A stretch of 29,342 bases of DNA, taken from contig CAYGJN010000017.1 of the NCBI GenBank assembly GCA_964350135.1, positions 1-29,342 on the forward strand, given 5' to 3'. Made by a program: the position numbers and the translations under genes. This document shows, piece after piece, positions 1-8,227 of this stretch. The notes under the pieces were generated by a model. It did not search any database and had not been told where the DNA came from. It saw only the letters and a list, made by a program, of their open reading frames with translations. Positions within the stretch are counted from its first letter, which is position 1, and each line of letters starts with the position of its first letter. The DNA is from CAYGJN01 sp964350135. Its GTDB lineage: Bacteria; Bdellovibrionota; Bacteriovoracia; Bacteriovoracales; Bacteriovoracaceae.

Positions 1-149
1 AGAGAGAACCTTCAATGGATCTTAAAGACGGAAGTCGTGCAAAAAGTATTGCAGAAAGACTTGGATTTATAAGCTTCGAGGAAGATGAATTTGATCGTCC
101 AACTTTCATCCGAAACGAAGAAAGCAGAAAATCCACTCGACCTGAATAA
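1..149 (+). CDS. ftsZ: C-terminal fragment, probably cell division protein FtsZ
   Basis: The reading frame is open from base 3 to the TAA at 147-149 and gives the last 48 residues of a protein whose start lies outside the window. The tail contains an amphipathic stretch ending in ERLGF, an acidic EEDEFD, then RPTFIRNEE and a basic end. The order acidic linker, D-x-P-T-F-I/L-R is like the conserved C-terminal peptide of FtsZ (typically D-I-P-A/T-F-L-R), which binds FtsA, ZipA and other division partners at the inner membrane. A hairpin terminator follows directly, so this is the last gene of its unit. The call rests on one short motif, so another protein with a similar tail cannot be excluded. 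Confidence 0.55.
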   Translation, partial: REPSMDLKDGSRAKSIAERLGFISFEEDEFDRPTFIRNEESRKSTRPE

Positions 150-175
150 GGTCATTAAAATTTTCATTCTCCGAG

Positions 176-200
176 GGCCCTCTTATTGAGGGCCTTTTTT
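176..200 (+). terminator. Intrinsic terminator after the ftsZ-like gene
   Basis: A perfect 7-bp GC-rich stem (GGCCCTC at 176-182, GAGGGCC at 188-194) with a 5-nt loop is followed by six T residues at 195-200. It lies 26 nt after the stop codon of the upstream gene and touches the stop codon of the convergent RNase J gene. The T-run is on the plus strand, so it mainly serves the ftsZ-like transcript. Confidence 0.9.
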
Positions 201-1830
201 ATAAGGCATGAATAAAAGTCTGAGGACGATAACCTAAAATATTTTCAAAATATCTTTTAGTTTCAATTCGAAGAACTTCCTCTATCTCTTTTGTTGATCG
301 AGCCAACTCTCTTTTTAGATGAATTTTTAGTTTATCAAGATGATCAGTGGCAATCTTAGGCAGACCACTTGTGGATAGATATAATGCATTTCTCTTATCT
401 TTTTGAACAGAGATAAAAACACATCCTCTTCCGGCCATCTTTCTTCTTTCTGAAAGACTTTCCTTTTCGATAGGAATATTTTTACCGTGAATAAAGATTG
501 GATCAAGAACCTCTTTTTCGACAACTTCACATTTTAGATCTTTAAAAAGTGAGTAAGTGGAGAAATTATTCATAAAATATGAAGCTGCTTGTGGATAAAC
601 CTCTTTTATAAAATCAACATGTCTTCTTAAAAAGAACACCTCTCCATGTATAGGAATAATATCTGTAGGAGCATATTCTTTATAAAGTATTTCCAGATCC
701 TTTTGTCCTGCATGCCCAGATGCGTGTATTGGAAGATCTCTCTCTGTTACAATTTCAACACCTAAAGCAGTTATTTGGTTCATTATATTATTAACAGAGT
801 TTTCATTGCCAGGAATTGTCTTTGAGCTAAAAATAACTCTGTCGCTTGCACCCAAGTGAAAACCTTTATACTCGTTACTTGAGAGCCTTCTGAGTGCACC
901 AAAAAAATCACCCTGACAGCCAGTTACAAGAGCAACATACCCACTTTCGTAAGATTTTGCTTGCTCTTCATTGATGAAAACATCTTTAAGATCTTTAAGA
1001 AAGCCTAGTTTGTCTGCAACGTCAGTATAAGAATAAATAGAGCGACCTAAAAAAGTAAGTTTCTTTTTTCTTTTTTTACAAATATTTATAATTGTTTGAA
1101 CACGATGAATATTTGATGAAAATAAAGTTATATAAGCATTTTTCTTAGTTTCTAAAATAGCTTGATCAAGTCCTGATATAGTATCATTTTCAGAAAGAGT
1201 CTTTCCCTTTACGAGAATATTAGTGCTATCGCATAATAGGATCTTCTTATCAATTCCCTTACTAAGTTTTTGCAGCTTTTTAAAATCAAAATACCTTTCA
1301 TAGGGTGTTTTATTATCAACTTTAAAATCAGAAACATAAAAGGCACTAAAGTTTTTCTTATGATCTGTAATATGTAGTCCAAAAGTTTCAGGTATTGAGT
1401 GATTAACGTGAACGGGACTAATAAAAAAATCTTGAGTTGATATAGTGTCTGACTCTTTATAAATATGAATTTCTTTTTGAAACTTAAGTCTTTTAAATTG
1501 ATCTCTGATAAGCTCGGCTGCAAAAGGAGGCGACCAGAGTTCAGTTTCAGGAAATTTTTTGCAAAAATGATAAACAGCGCCTATATGGTCTTGATGTCCA
1601 TGAGTAATAATAATTTTTTCAGGCGCATCAGGTAAGATATTATAATTGGCCACAAGGTATTTGAGTTCAAATAAGTTTTCGTCAGGAAAGAGAATCCCGC
1701 AATCTATAATGAAACTGTTTTTTTGACCTTGAATCCAAATAAAATTCGAGCCGATTTCTCCAACTCCTCCAATAGGAGTGAAATTAAAGATTGAGGAAGC
1801 TGCCTTCCTCTGGTGTTGATTTTGTGCCAT
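199..1830 (-). CDS. rnj: Ribonuclease J (metallo-beta-lactamase / beta-CASP)
   Basis: This 543-residue protein is a zinc-dependent RNase of the RNase J family, which combines endonuclease and 5'-to-3' exonuclease activity in mRNA decay and rRNA maturation in the cytoplasm. Visible signatures are the N-terminal GGVGEIGSN strand (residues 21-29), the metal-binding motif H77-G-H-Q-D-H82, the IIDCG strand before it, and the beta-CASP segment with ASGHAGQKDLE followed by IPIHGE. The C-terminal 100 residues match the usual RNase J tail, and the length agrees with the family (about 550). The start overlaps the last 47 bases of udk and has no clear Shine-Dalgarno sequence, so translation may be coupled to udk or may begin slightly downstream. 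It lies downstream of udk in the same direction and converges on the ftsZ-like gene. Confidence 0.93.
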   Translation of the reverse strand: MAQNQHQRKAASSIFNFTPIGGVGEIGSNFIWIQGQKNSFIIDCGILFPDENLFELKYLVANYNILPDAPEKIIITHGHQDHIGAVYHFCKKFPETELWSPPFAAELIRDQFKRLKFQKEIHIYKESDTISTQDFFISPVHVNHSIPETFGLHITDHKKNFSAFYVSDFKVDNKTPYERYFDFKKLQKLSKGIDKKILLCDSTNILVKGKTLSENDTISGLDQAILETKKNAYITLFSSNIHRVQTIINICKKRKKKLTFLGRSIYSYTDVADKLGFLKDLKDVFINEEQAKSYESGYVALVTGCQGDFFGALRRLSSNEYKGFHLGASDRVIFSSKTIPGNENSVNNIMNQITALGVEIVTERDLPIHASGHAGQKDLEILYKEYAPTDIIPIHGEVFFLRRHVDFIKEVYPQAASYFMNNFSTYSLFKDLKCEVVEKEVLDPIFIHGKNIPIEKESLSERRKMAGRGCVFISVQKDKRNALYLSTSGLPKIATDHLDKLKIHLKRELARSTKEIEEVLRIETKRYFENILGYRPQTFIHAL

Positions 1831-2437
1831 TACTAGATTCTATGAGTTTTTCAATCTTGGCGGCAAGGATTCTCGCAGCAATATCAGTTTCTTCACCTAC
1901 AGTGAAGTCAGCGTAATGCTTTTGGGGGTCCAGATATTTAATATACATGGGACGAACAGTTGCATAGTACTGATCAATAACAGAATCCAGGGAACGGCCT
2001 CTCTCCTGTACATCCCTGTGGAGTCTCCGGGTAAATCTGATATCAGAATCAACATGAAGAAATGATTTAATATCTAACATTTTTCTAATTTCATCATCAA
2101 TGAGAGCAAAGATACCTTCAAAAATAAGCACTGGCTCAGCAGTTATAGTTTTAGTTTCACCGGTTCTTGCACTAGTTGCAAAATCATAAACAGGCGTTTC
2201 AATTGGTTGACCTTGTTTTAAAGCAAAGAGATGCGATCTCAATAATTCCCAGTCGAATGCCTGAGGATGATCAAAATTAGCTTTGCCAGCAATTAAATTA
2301 TTTTCTGGCTGAGGATCTAGATAATAAGAGTCCATATGAAGGATTTGAACGGGGGCATTGCCTAGAAGGGAGATGATCTTTTGAGCAAAAGTTGTTTTGC
2401 CTGAACCAGATCCACCTGCAATACCTACAATATACAT
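1784..2437 (-). CDS. udk: Uridine kinase
   Basis: This protein phosphorylates uridine and cytidine in pyrimidine salvage. The P-loop GGSGSGKT is at residues 8-15, followed by the typical uridine kinase elements: HMDSYY, NFDHPQAFDW, the PVYDF region, VLIFEGIFAL, and RRLHRDVQERGRS. The length from this start is 217 residues, normal for the family. The ATG at 2437 is chosen over the in-frame ATG at 2449 because GAGGA lies six bases upstream of it and the upstream ATG overlaps that ribosome-binding site; the product then begins MYIVGIAGG, as in homologues. The 3' end overlaps rnj by 47 bases. A 94-bp divergent gap separates it from the plus-strand binding-protein gene. Confidence 0.93.
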   Translation of the reverse strand: MYIVGIAGGSGSGKTTFAQKIISLLGNAPVQILHMDSYYLDPQPENNLIAGKANFDHPQAFDWELLRSHLFALKQGQPIETPVYDFATSARTGETKTITAEPVLIFEGIFALIDDEIRKMLDIKSFLHVDSDIRFTRRLHRDVQERGRSLDSVIDQYYATVRPMYIKYLDPQKHYADFTVGEETDIAARILAAKIEKLIESSNGTKSTPEEGSFLNL

Positions 2438-2531
2438 TTTAATCCTCATTCAAAGGGTCAAATCTAGCACAGCTCACTACACATTAAAGGCTTAAAATGA
2501 TATTTTAGTAAGTATTACACGAGGTAAATAC

Positions 2532-4013
2532 TTGAAATCTCTAGTTTTAATTTTAATTATTCTAAATTTTCCAACCTTGTATGGAAAAACCATAAGAATT
2601 GCTATCTCCTCAGTTCCAAATAACTTAAATCCACTTTTTTCTACAGATAGTAATTCTCAAAATATTGGCCGCCTTACTCATTTATCTCTGATTGACTCTG
2701 ATTCAAATATGAAGCCTTTTTGTAGGCTTTGCGAATCTTATAAAGAGCAGATTCTTAAAACAGGTGAACATATTATTTCTTTTAAGCTTAAAAAAAATAT
2801 TAAGTTTTGGAATGGTGAGATTGTTAGTGCAGAAGATGTGAAAAAATCCATTTTTTATTTCACTTCCACAGAAAAGAGTCTTAATTCAATTTTTAGATTC
2901 TCATTTTCAAAAATAATTGAAGCAAAACTTATTGGACCATTTGAAATTTCTTTGAAGTATCAAAACTACTCCTTAGAAAACCTTAATAATTTAACTCTTT
3001 TAAAAATTATAAAATACGAGAATAATCAAATAATTGGAAGTGGTCCTTATAAATATGGAAAAATTGAACCGTTTTCTTTCGAGCTTATCTCCCTTAGAAA
3101 AGACAGGCCAAATTTAGTTTTTAAAGTAGTTAAAGATGAAACAACTTTAGCCTTAAAGCTTTTAAATTCCGAAATAGATCTGTCTCTTGCTGAAATGAGT
3201 CCAAGGAAAATTAATTGGCTGAAAACTAATGGTAAAGAAAAACTTGATTTCTTTGAAAAAGAGAGTGCGATTTATAAATATATAAATATGAATCATAGAA
3301 GGAAGCTTTTTCAGGATAAAAAAGTGAGAAAGGCTCTTTCTCTGTTAATTCCACGTGAAAAAATTCTTCAGTATAAACTAAAGGATACAGCTATTCTATC
3401 TTTTGGCATGCTATCGAAAGCTTTCGATGGACTCTATTATAAAAAAGAAATTGATAAGTATAACTTCACTGAGGCAAATAGATTACTAGATGAAGCTGGT
3501 TATAAAAAAAATAAAGAAGGGATACGTTTTAGTTTAGATTGGAAGGTTAGCAATAATAGATCTGTCCTAGAGATGATTGAAGTTTTCAAGGACTACTATA
3601 AAAAAGCAGGTATTAAAGTCAATATTACCATTCAAGAATGGGGAACATTTATGAGGGGTATTAAGACAGGAAATTTTGATATTTATATGAGTCAATGGAT
3701 AGGCTTTACAGGTCCAGACATGCTCCGTTTTGTTTTTCATTCTGAAAACATTCCTCCAAAGGGAGCAAATAGAGGAGCCTATATAAATACAAATCTTGAT
3801 GAGATTTTGGACAAGGCTAATATTGAAGGTAATACAGAAAAAAGAACTGAATTGTATATAAAAGCACAAAAAATTATAGCAGATGAATATCCATATATTA
3901 ATCTATGGCATCCCAAAGTAATATGGATTGCTAGAAGTTGTTTAAATAAATTGGTCCCATATCCTAATGGTGGATTTATTCCTCTTTTGAATATCGAGTC
4001 TCATTGTGAATGA
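2532..4013 (+). CDS. Periplasmic peptide/solute-binding protein, ABC family 5 (orphan)
   Basis: The protein has 493 residues with a signal peptide (hydrophobic residues 3-13, probable cleavage after Y-G at about 18), so it should be exported. The rest resembles OppA/DppA-type family 5 binding proteins: an early NNLNPLFSTDSNSQN segment, F-W-N-G-E-I-V-S-A-E-D-V-K-S, an F-F-E/YKYINMNHRR region, R-K-A-L-S-L-L-I-P-R, and a D-I-Y-M-S-Q-W-I-G-F-T-G-P-D-M motif near residue 385. The start is TTG at 2532 with GAGG seven bases upstream. No permease or ATPase genes lie nearby, so the transporter partner must be encoded elsewhere, or the protein has another role. It overlaps prmA by 8 bases, indicating co-translation. 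Confidence 0.85.
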   Translation: MKSLVLILIILNFPTLYGKTIRIAISSVPNNLNPLFSTDSNSQNIGRLTHLSLIDSDSNMKPFCRLCESYKEQILKTGEHIISFKLKKNIKFWNGEIVSAEDVKKSIFYFTSTEKSLNSIFRFSFSKIIEAKLIGPFEISLKYQNYSLENLNNLTLLKIIKYENNQIIGSGPYKYGKIEPFSFELISLRKDRPNLVFKVVKDETTLALKLLNSEIDLSLAEMSPRKINWLKTNGKEKLDFFEKESAIYKYINMNHRRKLFQDKKVRKALSLLIPREKILQYKLKDTAILSFGMLSKAFDGLYYKKEIDKYNFTEANRLLDEAGYKKNKEGIRFSLDWKVSNNRSVLEMIEVFKDYYKKAGIKVNITIQEWGTFMRGIKTGNFDIYMSQWIGFTGPDMLRFVFHSENIPPKGANRGAYINTNLDEILDKANIEGNTEKRTELYIKAQKIIADEYPYINLWHPKVIWIARSCLNKLVPYPNGGFIPLLNIESHCE

Positions 4014-4968
4014 AAATTATTTTTTAATAGAATTAGATATTAAAAAGCTTAGTCTTAACAATATTTTAGAAATTAAAGATATTGCTGTTAATTTATATGA
4101 CTGCCAAGGAATTGAAGAGTTTTCAATGATAGAAAGTGAAGTTGATGATTTGCTTGGAGAAAGGTCTTACTCTGGTGGAGACCTTCCTGAGTCAGTTCTT
4201 GATGAAGTTAACTTACATAACGAGCAAAACTCAACAACCCTTAAATTTTATTTTAGCGGTGAAAAGGCACAGATAAATGCTGAGCGATTTAGCAAAGAGT
4301 TAGAAAAAAGAGATTTAAGATTTCATTTTCAAGAGGAGCCTTGGCAAGATTGGAATAAGACCTGGCGTGCACATTATTCAGAAATTGTTGTATCAGATGA
4401 AATGAGTGTTATACCAAGCTGGGAGAAGGAAAAATCAGCGACAATAAAATACCCGATTTATATTTACCCTGGAATGGGCTTTGGCACAGGAGAGCATGAA
4501 ACGACCTTTCTTTGTTTGAAGCTATTATATAAATATTATAAAGATATTAATCTAGACTCTTGTATGGATTATGGTTGCGGTTCGGCCATCCTTGGCATCG
4601 CTGCTAAAAAACTTGGTGCTGGCCATATTACTCTTTATGATATTGATGAGAATGCACTAAAAAACTCTCAACAGAACATTGATTTAAACTTTGAAAAAGA
4701 GATAGGTTTTGAGTTAACTCTGCCAAGTACTAATGATTTCTCAAAAACTTATGATCTTGTTTTTGCAAATATTCTTGCCAATGTTCTTATAATTGAAAAA
4801 AATAAAATTTTTAACCTTCTTAACAAAAAAGGCTTACTCATCTTATCTGGAATCTTATTGAATCAAGAAAAAGAGATCAGAGAGAATTATCAGAGTTTAA
4901 ACTTGGAATTTGTTGAGACAGTCACTAAAGGTGATTGGGTGGCTTTGGTGTTTAAAAATGAGAGCTGA
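4006..4968 (+). CDS. prmA: Ribosomal protein L11 methyltransferase PrmA
   Basis: This enzyme methylates ribosomal protein L11 using S-adenosylmethionine. Residues 155-167 contain the characteristic PGMGFGTGEHETT, residues 188-197 the SAM-binding DYGCGSAILG, then the acidic end of strand 2 (YDIDENAL) and the DLVFANILANVL motif near residue 250. The N-terminal 120 residues form the expected L11-recognition region, ending in W-x-x-x-W-R. The length of 320 is slightly above the usual 290-300. The start is GTG at 4006, overlapping the upstream stop codon by 8 bases; an ATG at 4010 is in another frame and closes after five codons. It overlaps rsmE, and this prmA-rsmE pairing is common in many bacteria. 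Confidence 0.93.
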   Translation: MNENYFLIELDIKKLSLNNILEIKDIAVNLYDCQGIEEFSMIESEVDDLLGERSYSGGDLPESVLDEVNLHNEQNSTTLKFYFSGEKAQINAERFSKELEKRDLRFHFQEEPWQDWNKTWRAHYSEIVVSDEMSVIPSWEKEKSATIKYPIYIYPGMGFGTGEHETTFLCLKLLYKYYKDINLDSCMDYGCGSAILGIAAKKLGAGHITLYDIDENALKNSQQNIDLNFEKEIGFELTLPSTNDFSKTYDLVFANILANVLIIEKNKIFNLLNKKGLLILSGILLNQEKEIRENYQSLNLEFVETVTKGDWVALVFKNES

Positions 4969-5656
4969 ATTCATAGAAGACTTAAAGGATTATAAACAAG
5001 GTGACACCCTGGAGCTTAAGGCAAAAGACTTTCATCATCTTATAAATGTAGCACGTTTGAATATTGGAGAGGCTATAATCTTTCTAGATGGGTATGGACT
5101 TAAATCTTTAGCAACTACATTAGAGATCACAAAAAAAATAATTATTTTTAAGCTAGAAACAATGGAGCAAGTTGAAAGATCTTATCAAGTAGACTTAGTT
5201 CTTACCTTAAACAAAAAAGATGCAACTGATCTAATGCTTAAGATTTCCAGTGAACTTGGAATAAGGAAAATATATCTTACTTACTCAAAATATTCTCAGA
5301 GAGAAAAAATTAATTTTGAAAGAATGAAAAGAGTTATGATCGAAAGTATTAAGCAATCTAATAATGCTTATTTACCAGAAGTTGTAGGCCCTAAAGAGTT
5401 TTCTGAAATTAACTATTCTTCTTATAAAAATATTTTCTGTTTTAGCCTTAGGCAACAAAAAAACAAAGCAGCTTCTATTGCTTTAGGCCAGGGTGAGTTT
5501 CTAATTGTCCTGGGCCCAGAGGGAGGTCTTTCAGATGAAGAGGAACTATTACTCGCTGATTATAAGACTAAGTATATTAATTTCCCAACTCCAATAATGA
5601 GAAGCCCTACGGCCCTAGCTTCAGCTTTTGGTTGGCTTATTGGAATGAGTAATTGA
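4958..5656 (+). CDS. rsmE: 16S rRNA (uracil-1498-N3)-methyltransferase RsmE
   Basis: This SPOUT-family enzyme methylates N3 of U1498 in 16S rRNA. The 232-residue protein has an N-terminal PUA-like part (HHLINVARLNIGE) and a C-terminal knotted SAM-binding part with LGPEGGLSDEEE (about residues 183-194) and MRSPTALASAFGW (214-226); the family norm at the last motif is L-R-x-E-T-A, so the SPTA here is a mild variation. The ATG at 4958 is chosen because it starts the expected R-x-E/F-F-I N-terminus and overlaps the prmA stop by 11 bases. An upstream in-frame start at 4910 would add 16 residues that only mirror prmA coding sequence. Confidence 0.92.
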   Translation: MRAEFIEDLKDYKQGDTLELKAKDFHHLINVARLNIGEAIIFLDGYGLKSLATTLEITKKIIIFKLETMEQVERSYQVDLVLTLNKKDATDLMLKISSELGIRKIYLTYSKYSQREKINFERMKRVMIESIKQSNNAYLPEVVGPKEFSEINYSSYKNIFCFSLRQQKNKAASIALGQGEFLIVLGPEGGLSDEEELLLADYKTKYINFPTPIMRSPTALASAFGWLIGMSN

Positions 5657-5704
5657 GTTGCTAGGTTTTTATTAATATGAGAATCTAGGCACACGGAGAT
5701 AAAG

Positions 5705-6463
5705 ATGGACGCAACACAGAATAATTCAAATGGAAAAGCTGATCTTTCAAACTTTTTAGATCAAGAAGACTTCAATGTTGAGTTTAAACCACTGACCTCA
5801 GGGCTAGGTTTTAAAAATGGCGATGATCTTAAGCATGATCTTCTTCAGCAAAAAGCACTTAATAGCTTCAAGGCAAAACAAAAAACAGAACCACTAGCAC
5901 CAAAAGTCTCTGAAGCAAAAGACTTTGGTGAGCTTGCTCCTTTTTATGATGAGACTGCAAATATTCCAAGGCCGATAACAGAGGCCTCTCTTAATAGAGT
6001 TAATATTGAAGAAAAGACAATGCCTGAAGAAGAGCACTATATTGAAAGAGAGTTAAAAGAAGCTTCAATATTTTTAAGAGGCCTTGCTCATTTAATCGAT
6101 ATTTCTATAGTGTTATTTTTTACCTCACTTACAGCACTTTTAATTCTTTATATAGGAGCTCTTAATCTTAATGAATTAACAGGCCTTGGCTTAATAGATG
6201 AAGGAATGCTTTTTGCTGGAACTTTGTTTATTTTATTCTATTTTTGCTATTTTACTTTTAGTGACTCATCAAAAAATTCAAGTCTTGGAAAATCTGCTGT
6301 TGGTCTTTTGCTTCTAGAAAAAAATGGAGCTAGGCCAAATGTCAGATCTACCTTCTTTAGATCATTTATAACTATTCTTAGTTATCCATTATTTTGTCTT
6401 CCATTAATGGCCGGTCTACAAGATAAGCTTTCAGGAACGATCGTTACCGAGAGTTATGAATAA
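5705..6463 (+). CDS. RDD-family membrane protein with long disordered N-terminus
   Basis: The 252-residue protein has about 115 polar, charged, low-complexity residues followed by an RDD-type membrane domain. The diagnostic R-G-L-A-H-L-I-D-I-S segment (near residue 127) leads into the first membrane helix (S-I-V-L-F-F-T-S-L-T-A-L-L-I-L), a second helix follows (F-A-G-T-L-F-I-L-F-Y-F-C-Y-F), then the loop S-S-L-G-K-S-A-V-G-L and a final hydrophobic segment. RDD proteins are mostly of unknown function, with some linked to transport. An excellent ribosome-binding site (CACGGAG) precedes the ATG. It overlaps the following gene by 8 bases. I cannot assign a substrate. Confidence 0.8.
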   Translation: MDATQNNSNGKADLSNFLDQEDFNVEFKPLTSGLGFKNGDDLKHDLLQQKALNSFKAKQKTEPLAPKVSEAKDFGELAPFYDETANIPRPITEASLNRVNIEEKTMPEEEHYIERELKEASIFLRGLAHLIDISIVLFFTSLTALLILYIGALNLNELTGLGLIDEGMLFAGTLFILFYFCYFTFSDSSKNSSLGKSAVGLLLLEKNGARPNVRSTFFRSFITILSYPLFCLPLMAGLQDKLSGTIVTESYE

Positions 6464-6908
6464 GACTGAAGAACTCGAATCTTTTCTTTTGAAAAATAAA
6501 AACAAGAAGATTGTTTTTACCAATGGATGCTTTGATATAATTCATAGGGGACATGTTGCTTATTTAAATGAAGCAAAATCACTTGGAGATGTTCTAATTC
6601 TTGGTCTTAACTCAGATGCTAGTGTTAGAAGGCTTAAAGGTGACTCACGACCCATCAATAATGAACAAGATAGAAAATTTGTTTTAGAAAATTTAAGATC
6701 AATCGACTTTGTTCATATCTTTGATGAAGATACCCCTTATGAACTTATTAAATTTATTTCACCTAGTATTCTTGTTAAGGGTGGGGACTGGGAAATATCT
6801 GAAATTGTCGGTTCTGACCTGGTTTTGGCAAGCGGCGGAGAGGTAAAAAGCTTGAGCTTTATAGATGGTTACTCAACTACGGCCGTTATTAATAAAACAA
6901 AAAATTAA
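6456..6908 (+). CDS. rfaE2: D-glycero-beta-D-manno-heptose 1-phosphate adenylyltransferase (RfaE2/HldE C-domain type)
   Basis: This stand-alone nucleotidyltransferase of 150 residues corresponds to the second domain of HldE, which converts heptose-1-phosphate and ATP into ADP-heptose. It shows the F-T-N-G-C-F-D signature with HxGH (H30-R-G-H33), the GLNSDASVRRLKG segment, RPINNEQDR, VHIFDEDTP, LVKGGDW and a C-terminal GYSTTAVI, all typical of RfaE2 proteins. ADP-heptose is the donor for lipopolysaccharide heptosyltransferases and for some protein heptosylation. The gene overlaps the RDD gene by 8 bases and is the last before the flagellins. The kinase half is not in the window. Two GT9 (heptosyltransferase-type) proteins lie in the neighbouring flagellar block, which may or may not be functionally linked. 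Confidence 0.88.
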   Translation: MNKTEELESFLLKNKNKKIVFTNGCFDIIHRGHVAYLNEAKSLGDVLILGLNSDASVRRLKGDSRPINNEQDRKFVLENLRSIDFVHIFDEDTPYELIKFISPSILVKGGDWEISEIVGSDLVLASGGEVKSLSFIDGYSTTAVINKTKN

Positions 6909-7011
6909 TCCGACTTTTTTACTATAAAATTTAAAACGCTTTACTAATACATACTTAGAAAAACGTAGTTTTTTAATCAAGTTAAAAACAAAAAACTTTA
7001 GAAAAAAAACA

Positions 7012-7039
7012 TCAAGTATATTTTATCTGACACCGATGC
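7012..7039 (+). promoter_or_regulatory. Sigma-28 (FliA)-like promoter of flagellin 1
   Basis: TCAAGTAT (7012-7019), a 12-base spacer and ACCGATGC (7032-7039) resemble the flagellar sigma-28 consensus TAAAGTTT-N11-GCCGATAA, with the CCGAT core intact. The predicted transcript starts near 7046, giving a leader of about 89 nt. The remaining upstream DNA (6909-7011) is very AT-rich with no ORF; it may act as an UP element. Confidence 0.65.
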
Positions 7040-7070
7040 ATTGGGTGAAGTTGCTGTGGGGGTAGCTTCA

Positions 7071-7129
7071 AGAAACAAACACGGAGTTTGTTTCTCAACA
7101 CTCATGCACGGAGGCTCCTAATCGAGGAG
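7071..7129 (+). promoter_or_regulatory. Structured flagellin 1 leader with CsrA-type ACGGA sites
   Basis: A perfect 10-bp stem (7071-7080 with 7086-7095) presents the five-base loop ACGGA (7081-7085). A second ACGGA lies at 7108-7112 within the repeated heptamer CACGGAG. Further on, CTCCT (7115-7119) can pair with the Shine-Dalgarno AGGAG (7125-7129) across a 5-nt loop. A-N-GGA in a hairpin loop plus a second site near the ribosome-binding site is the known arrangement for repression by CsrA, the regulator of Bacillus flagellin (hag) translation. The pairing is directly visible; the CsrA assignment is inference. Confidence 0.6.
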
Positions 7130-7134
7130 ACTTT

Positions 7135-7968
7135 ATGGGTTTCAGAATTAACACAAACGTGCCAAGCCTTGTGGCACAACGTAACTTAGAAAAGGTACGT
7201 GGAGAACAAGACAAATCATTTCAAAAATTATCTTCTGGTAATCGAATTGTAAAAGCCGGTGACGATGCTGCTGGTTTAGCAATTAGTGAGAAGATGAGAG
7301 CATCCATCAGATCTAGTAAGCAAGCTACTAGAAACGCAAACGATGGTGTATCTCTTATTCAAACTGCTGAAGGTGGAATGAACGAAATTTCAAACATCTT
7401 AATTAGATTAAGAGAACTTTCTGTTCAAGCTGCTTCGGACACTGTTGGTGACGTAGAAAGATCTTTTTCAGACAAAGAATTTCAAAGTCTTGTTCAGGAA
7501 GTAGATCGAATTGCATTAGCAACAGAGTTCAATGGTAAAAAACTTCTTAATGGAGAAGGTGATACATTTGAATTTCAAATTGGTATCAATTCAAACAAAG
7601 ATGAAAGTACTATGCAGTATGAATCTTCTAAGTCTGATGTTAAGTCAGGTACACTTGGTATCGATGGACTTAATGTAACATCTAGAGACGATGCACAATC
7701 AAATCTTTCTCAAATTGATGACGCGATGGAAGCTATCAATGGTAACAGAGCAGATTTAGGTGCACTTCAAAACAGATTACAGTCAACTGTAACTAACTTA
7801 CAGATTTATACTGAAAACTTATCCGCTGCGAATTCTCGAGTTAGAGATACAGATATCGCTGCAGAAACATCAACTCTTACTAAGAATAATATTCTTGCAA
7901 ACTCTGCAACAGCTATTCTTGGACAGGCGAACTCTTCATCAAGTGCTGCCTTAAGACTGATTGGATAA
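7135..7968 (+). CDS. fliC: Flagellin 1
   Basis: The 277-residue filament subunit is exported by the flagellar type III system. The N-terminal D0/D1 region begins GFRINTNVPSLVAQRNL and includes LSSGNRIVKAGDDAAGLAISEKM, RNANDGVSLIQTAEG and LIRLRELSVQAASDT. The C-terminal D1/D0 part ends with SRVRDTDIAAETS, ILANSATAILGQAN and a terminal ALRLIG. The D2/D3 variable regions are essentially absent, as in other short flagellins. AGGAG lies five bases before the ATG but can be hidden in a hairpin. It has its own sigma-28-like promoter and terminator, so it is monocistronic. It is a paralogue of the following flagellin. Its central Ser/Thr residues are possible glycosylation sites for the Maf/GT9 genes nearby. 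Confidence 0.97.
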   Translation: MGFRINTNVPSLVAQRNLEKVRGEQDKSFQKLSSGNRIVKAGDDAAGLAISEKMRASIRSSKQATRNANDGVSLIQTAEGGMNEISNILIRLRELSVQAASDTVGDVERSFSDKEFQSLVQEVDRIALATEFNGKKLLNGEGDTFEFQIGINSNKDESTMQYESSKSDVKSGTLGIDGLNVTSRDDAQSNLSQIDDAMEAINGNRADLGALQNRLQSTVTNLQIYTENLSAANSRVRDTDIAAETSTLTKNNILANSATAILGQANSSSSAALRLIG

Positions 7969-7982
7969 TTTATAACCTAAAG

Positions 7983-8041
7983 AAAACCATTTTAAAGTCC
8001 CCCCTCCTTCGAACGAAGGACGGGGGCTTTGAAATGGTTTT
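7983..8041 (+). terminator. Long hairpin terminator after flagellin 1
   Basis: Arms AAAACCATTT (7983-7992) and AAATGGTTTT (8032-8041) are exact complements, with further pairing inside: AAAG/CTTT, CCCCC/GGGGG and CCTTCG/CGAAGG around a minimal loop, interrupted by small mismatches. The 59-nt structure is A-rich on the left and T-rich on the right, typical of a strong terminator that could also stabilise the abundant flagellin mRNA. The following 8042-8227 is AT-rich with no gene that I can see. Confidence 0.9.
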
Positions 8042-8227
8042 ATCTCCTTAAGACCTTCTTCTTATAAGCATTCTTACAGATACCATTTATACCTACCAAG
8101 AGACTTATTTCGATTCATGTCCTTATATAGGGTATTTTTTTACAAAAATATTTAATTCATAAGCTATTAAAATTACACAATAATTAAACTTTTTTTACTG
8201 ATTTCAAGCTATTCCTGACTAAATTGC

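Noticed and set aside
5691..5700. Third CACGGAG, at the RDD gene, as a CsrA site
   Set aside because: It coincides with the Shine-Dalgarno sequence and shows no hairpin, so the match to the flagellin leader is probably just ribosome-binding-site composition.
7041..7070. Additional weak stem in the flagellin 1 leader (GAA-GCT with AGC-TTC)
   Set aside because: It needs a bulge and has only six pairs; not strong enough to list as a feature.
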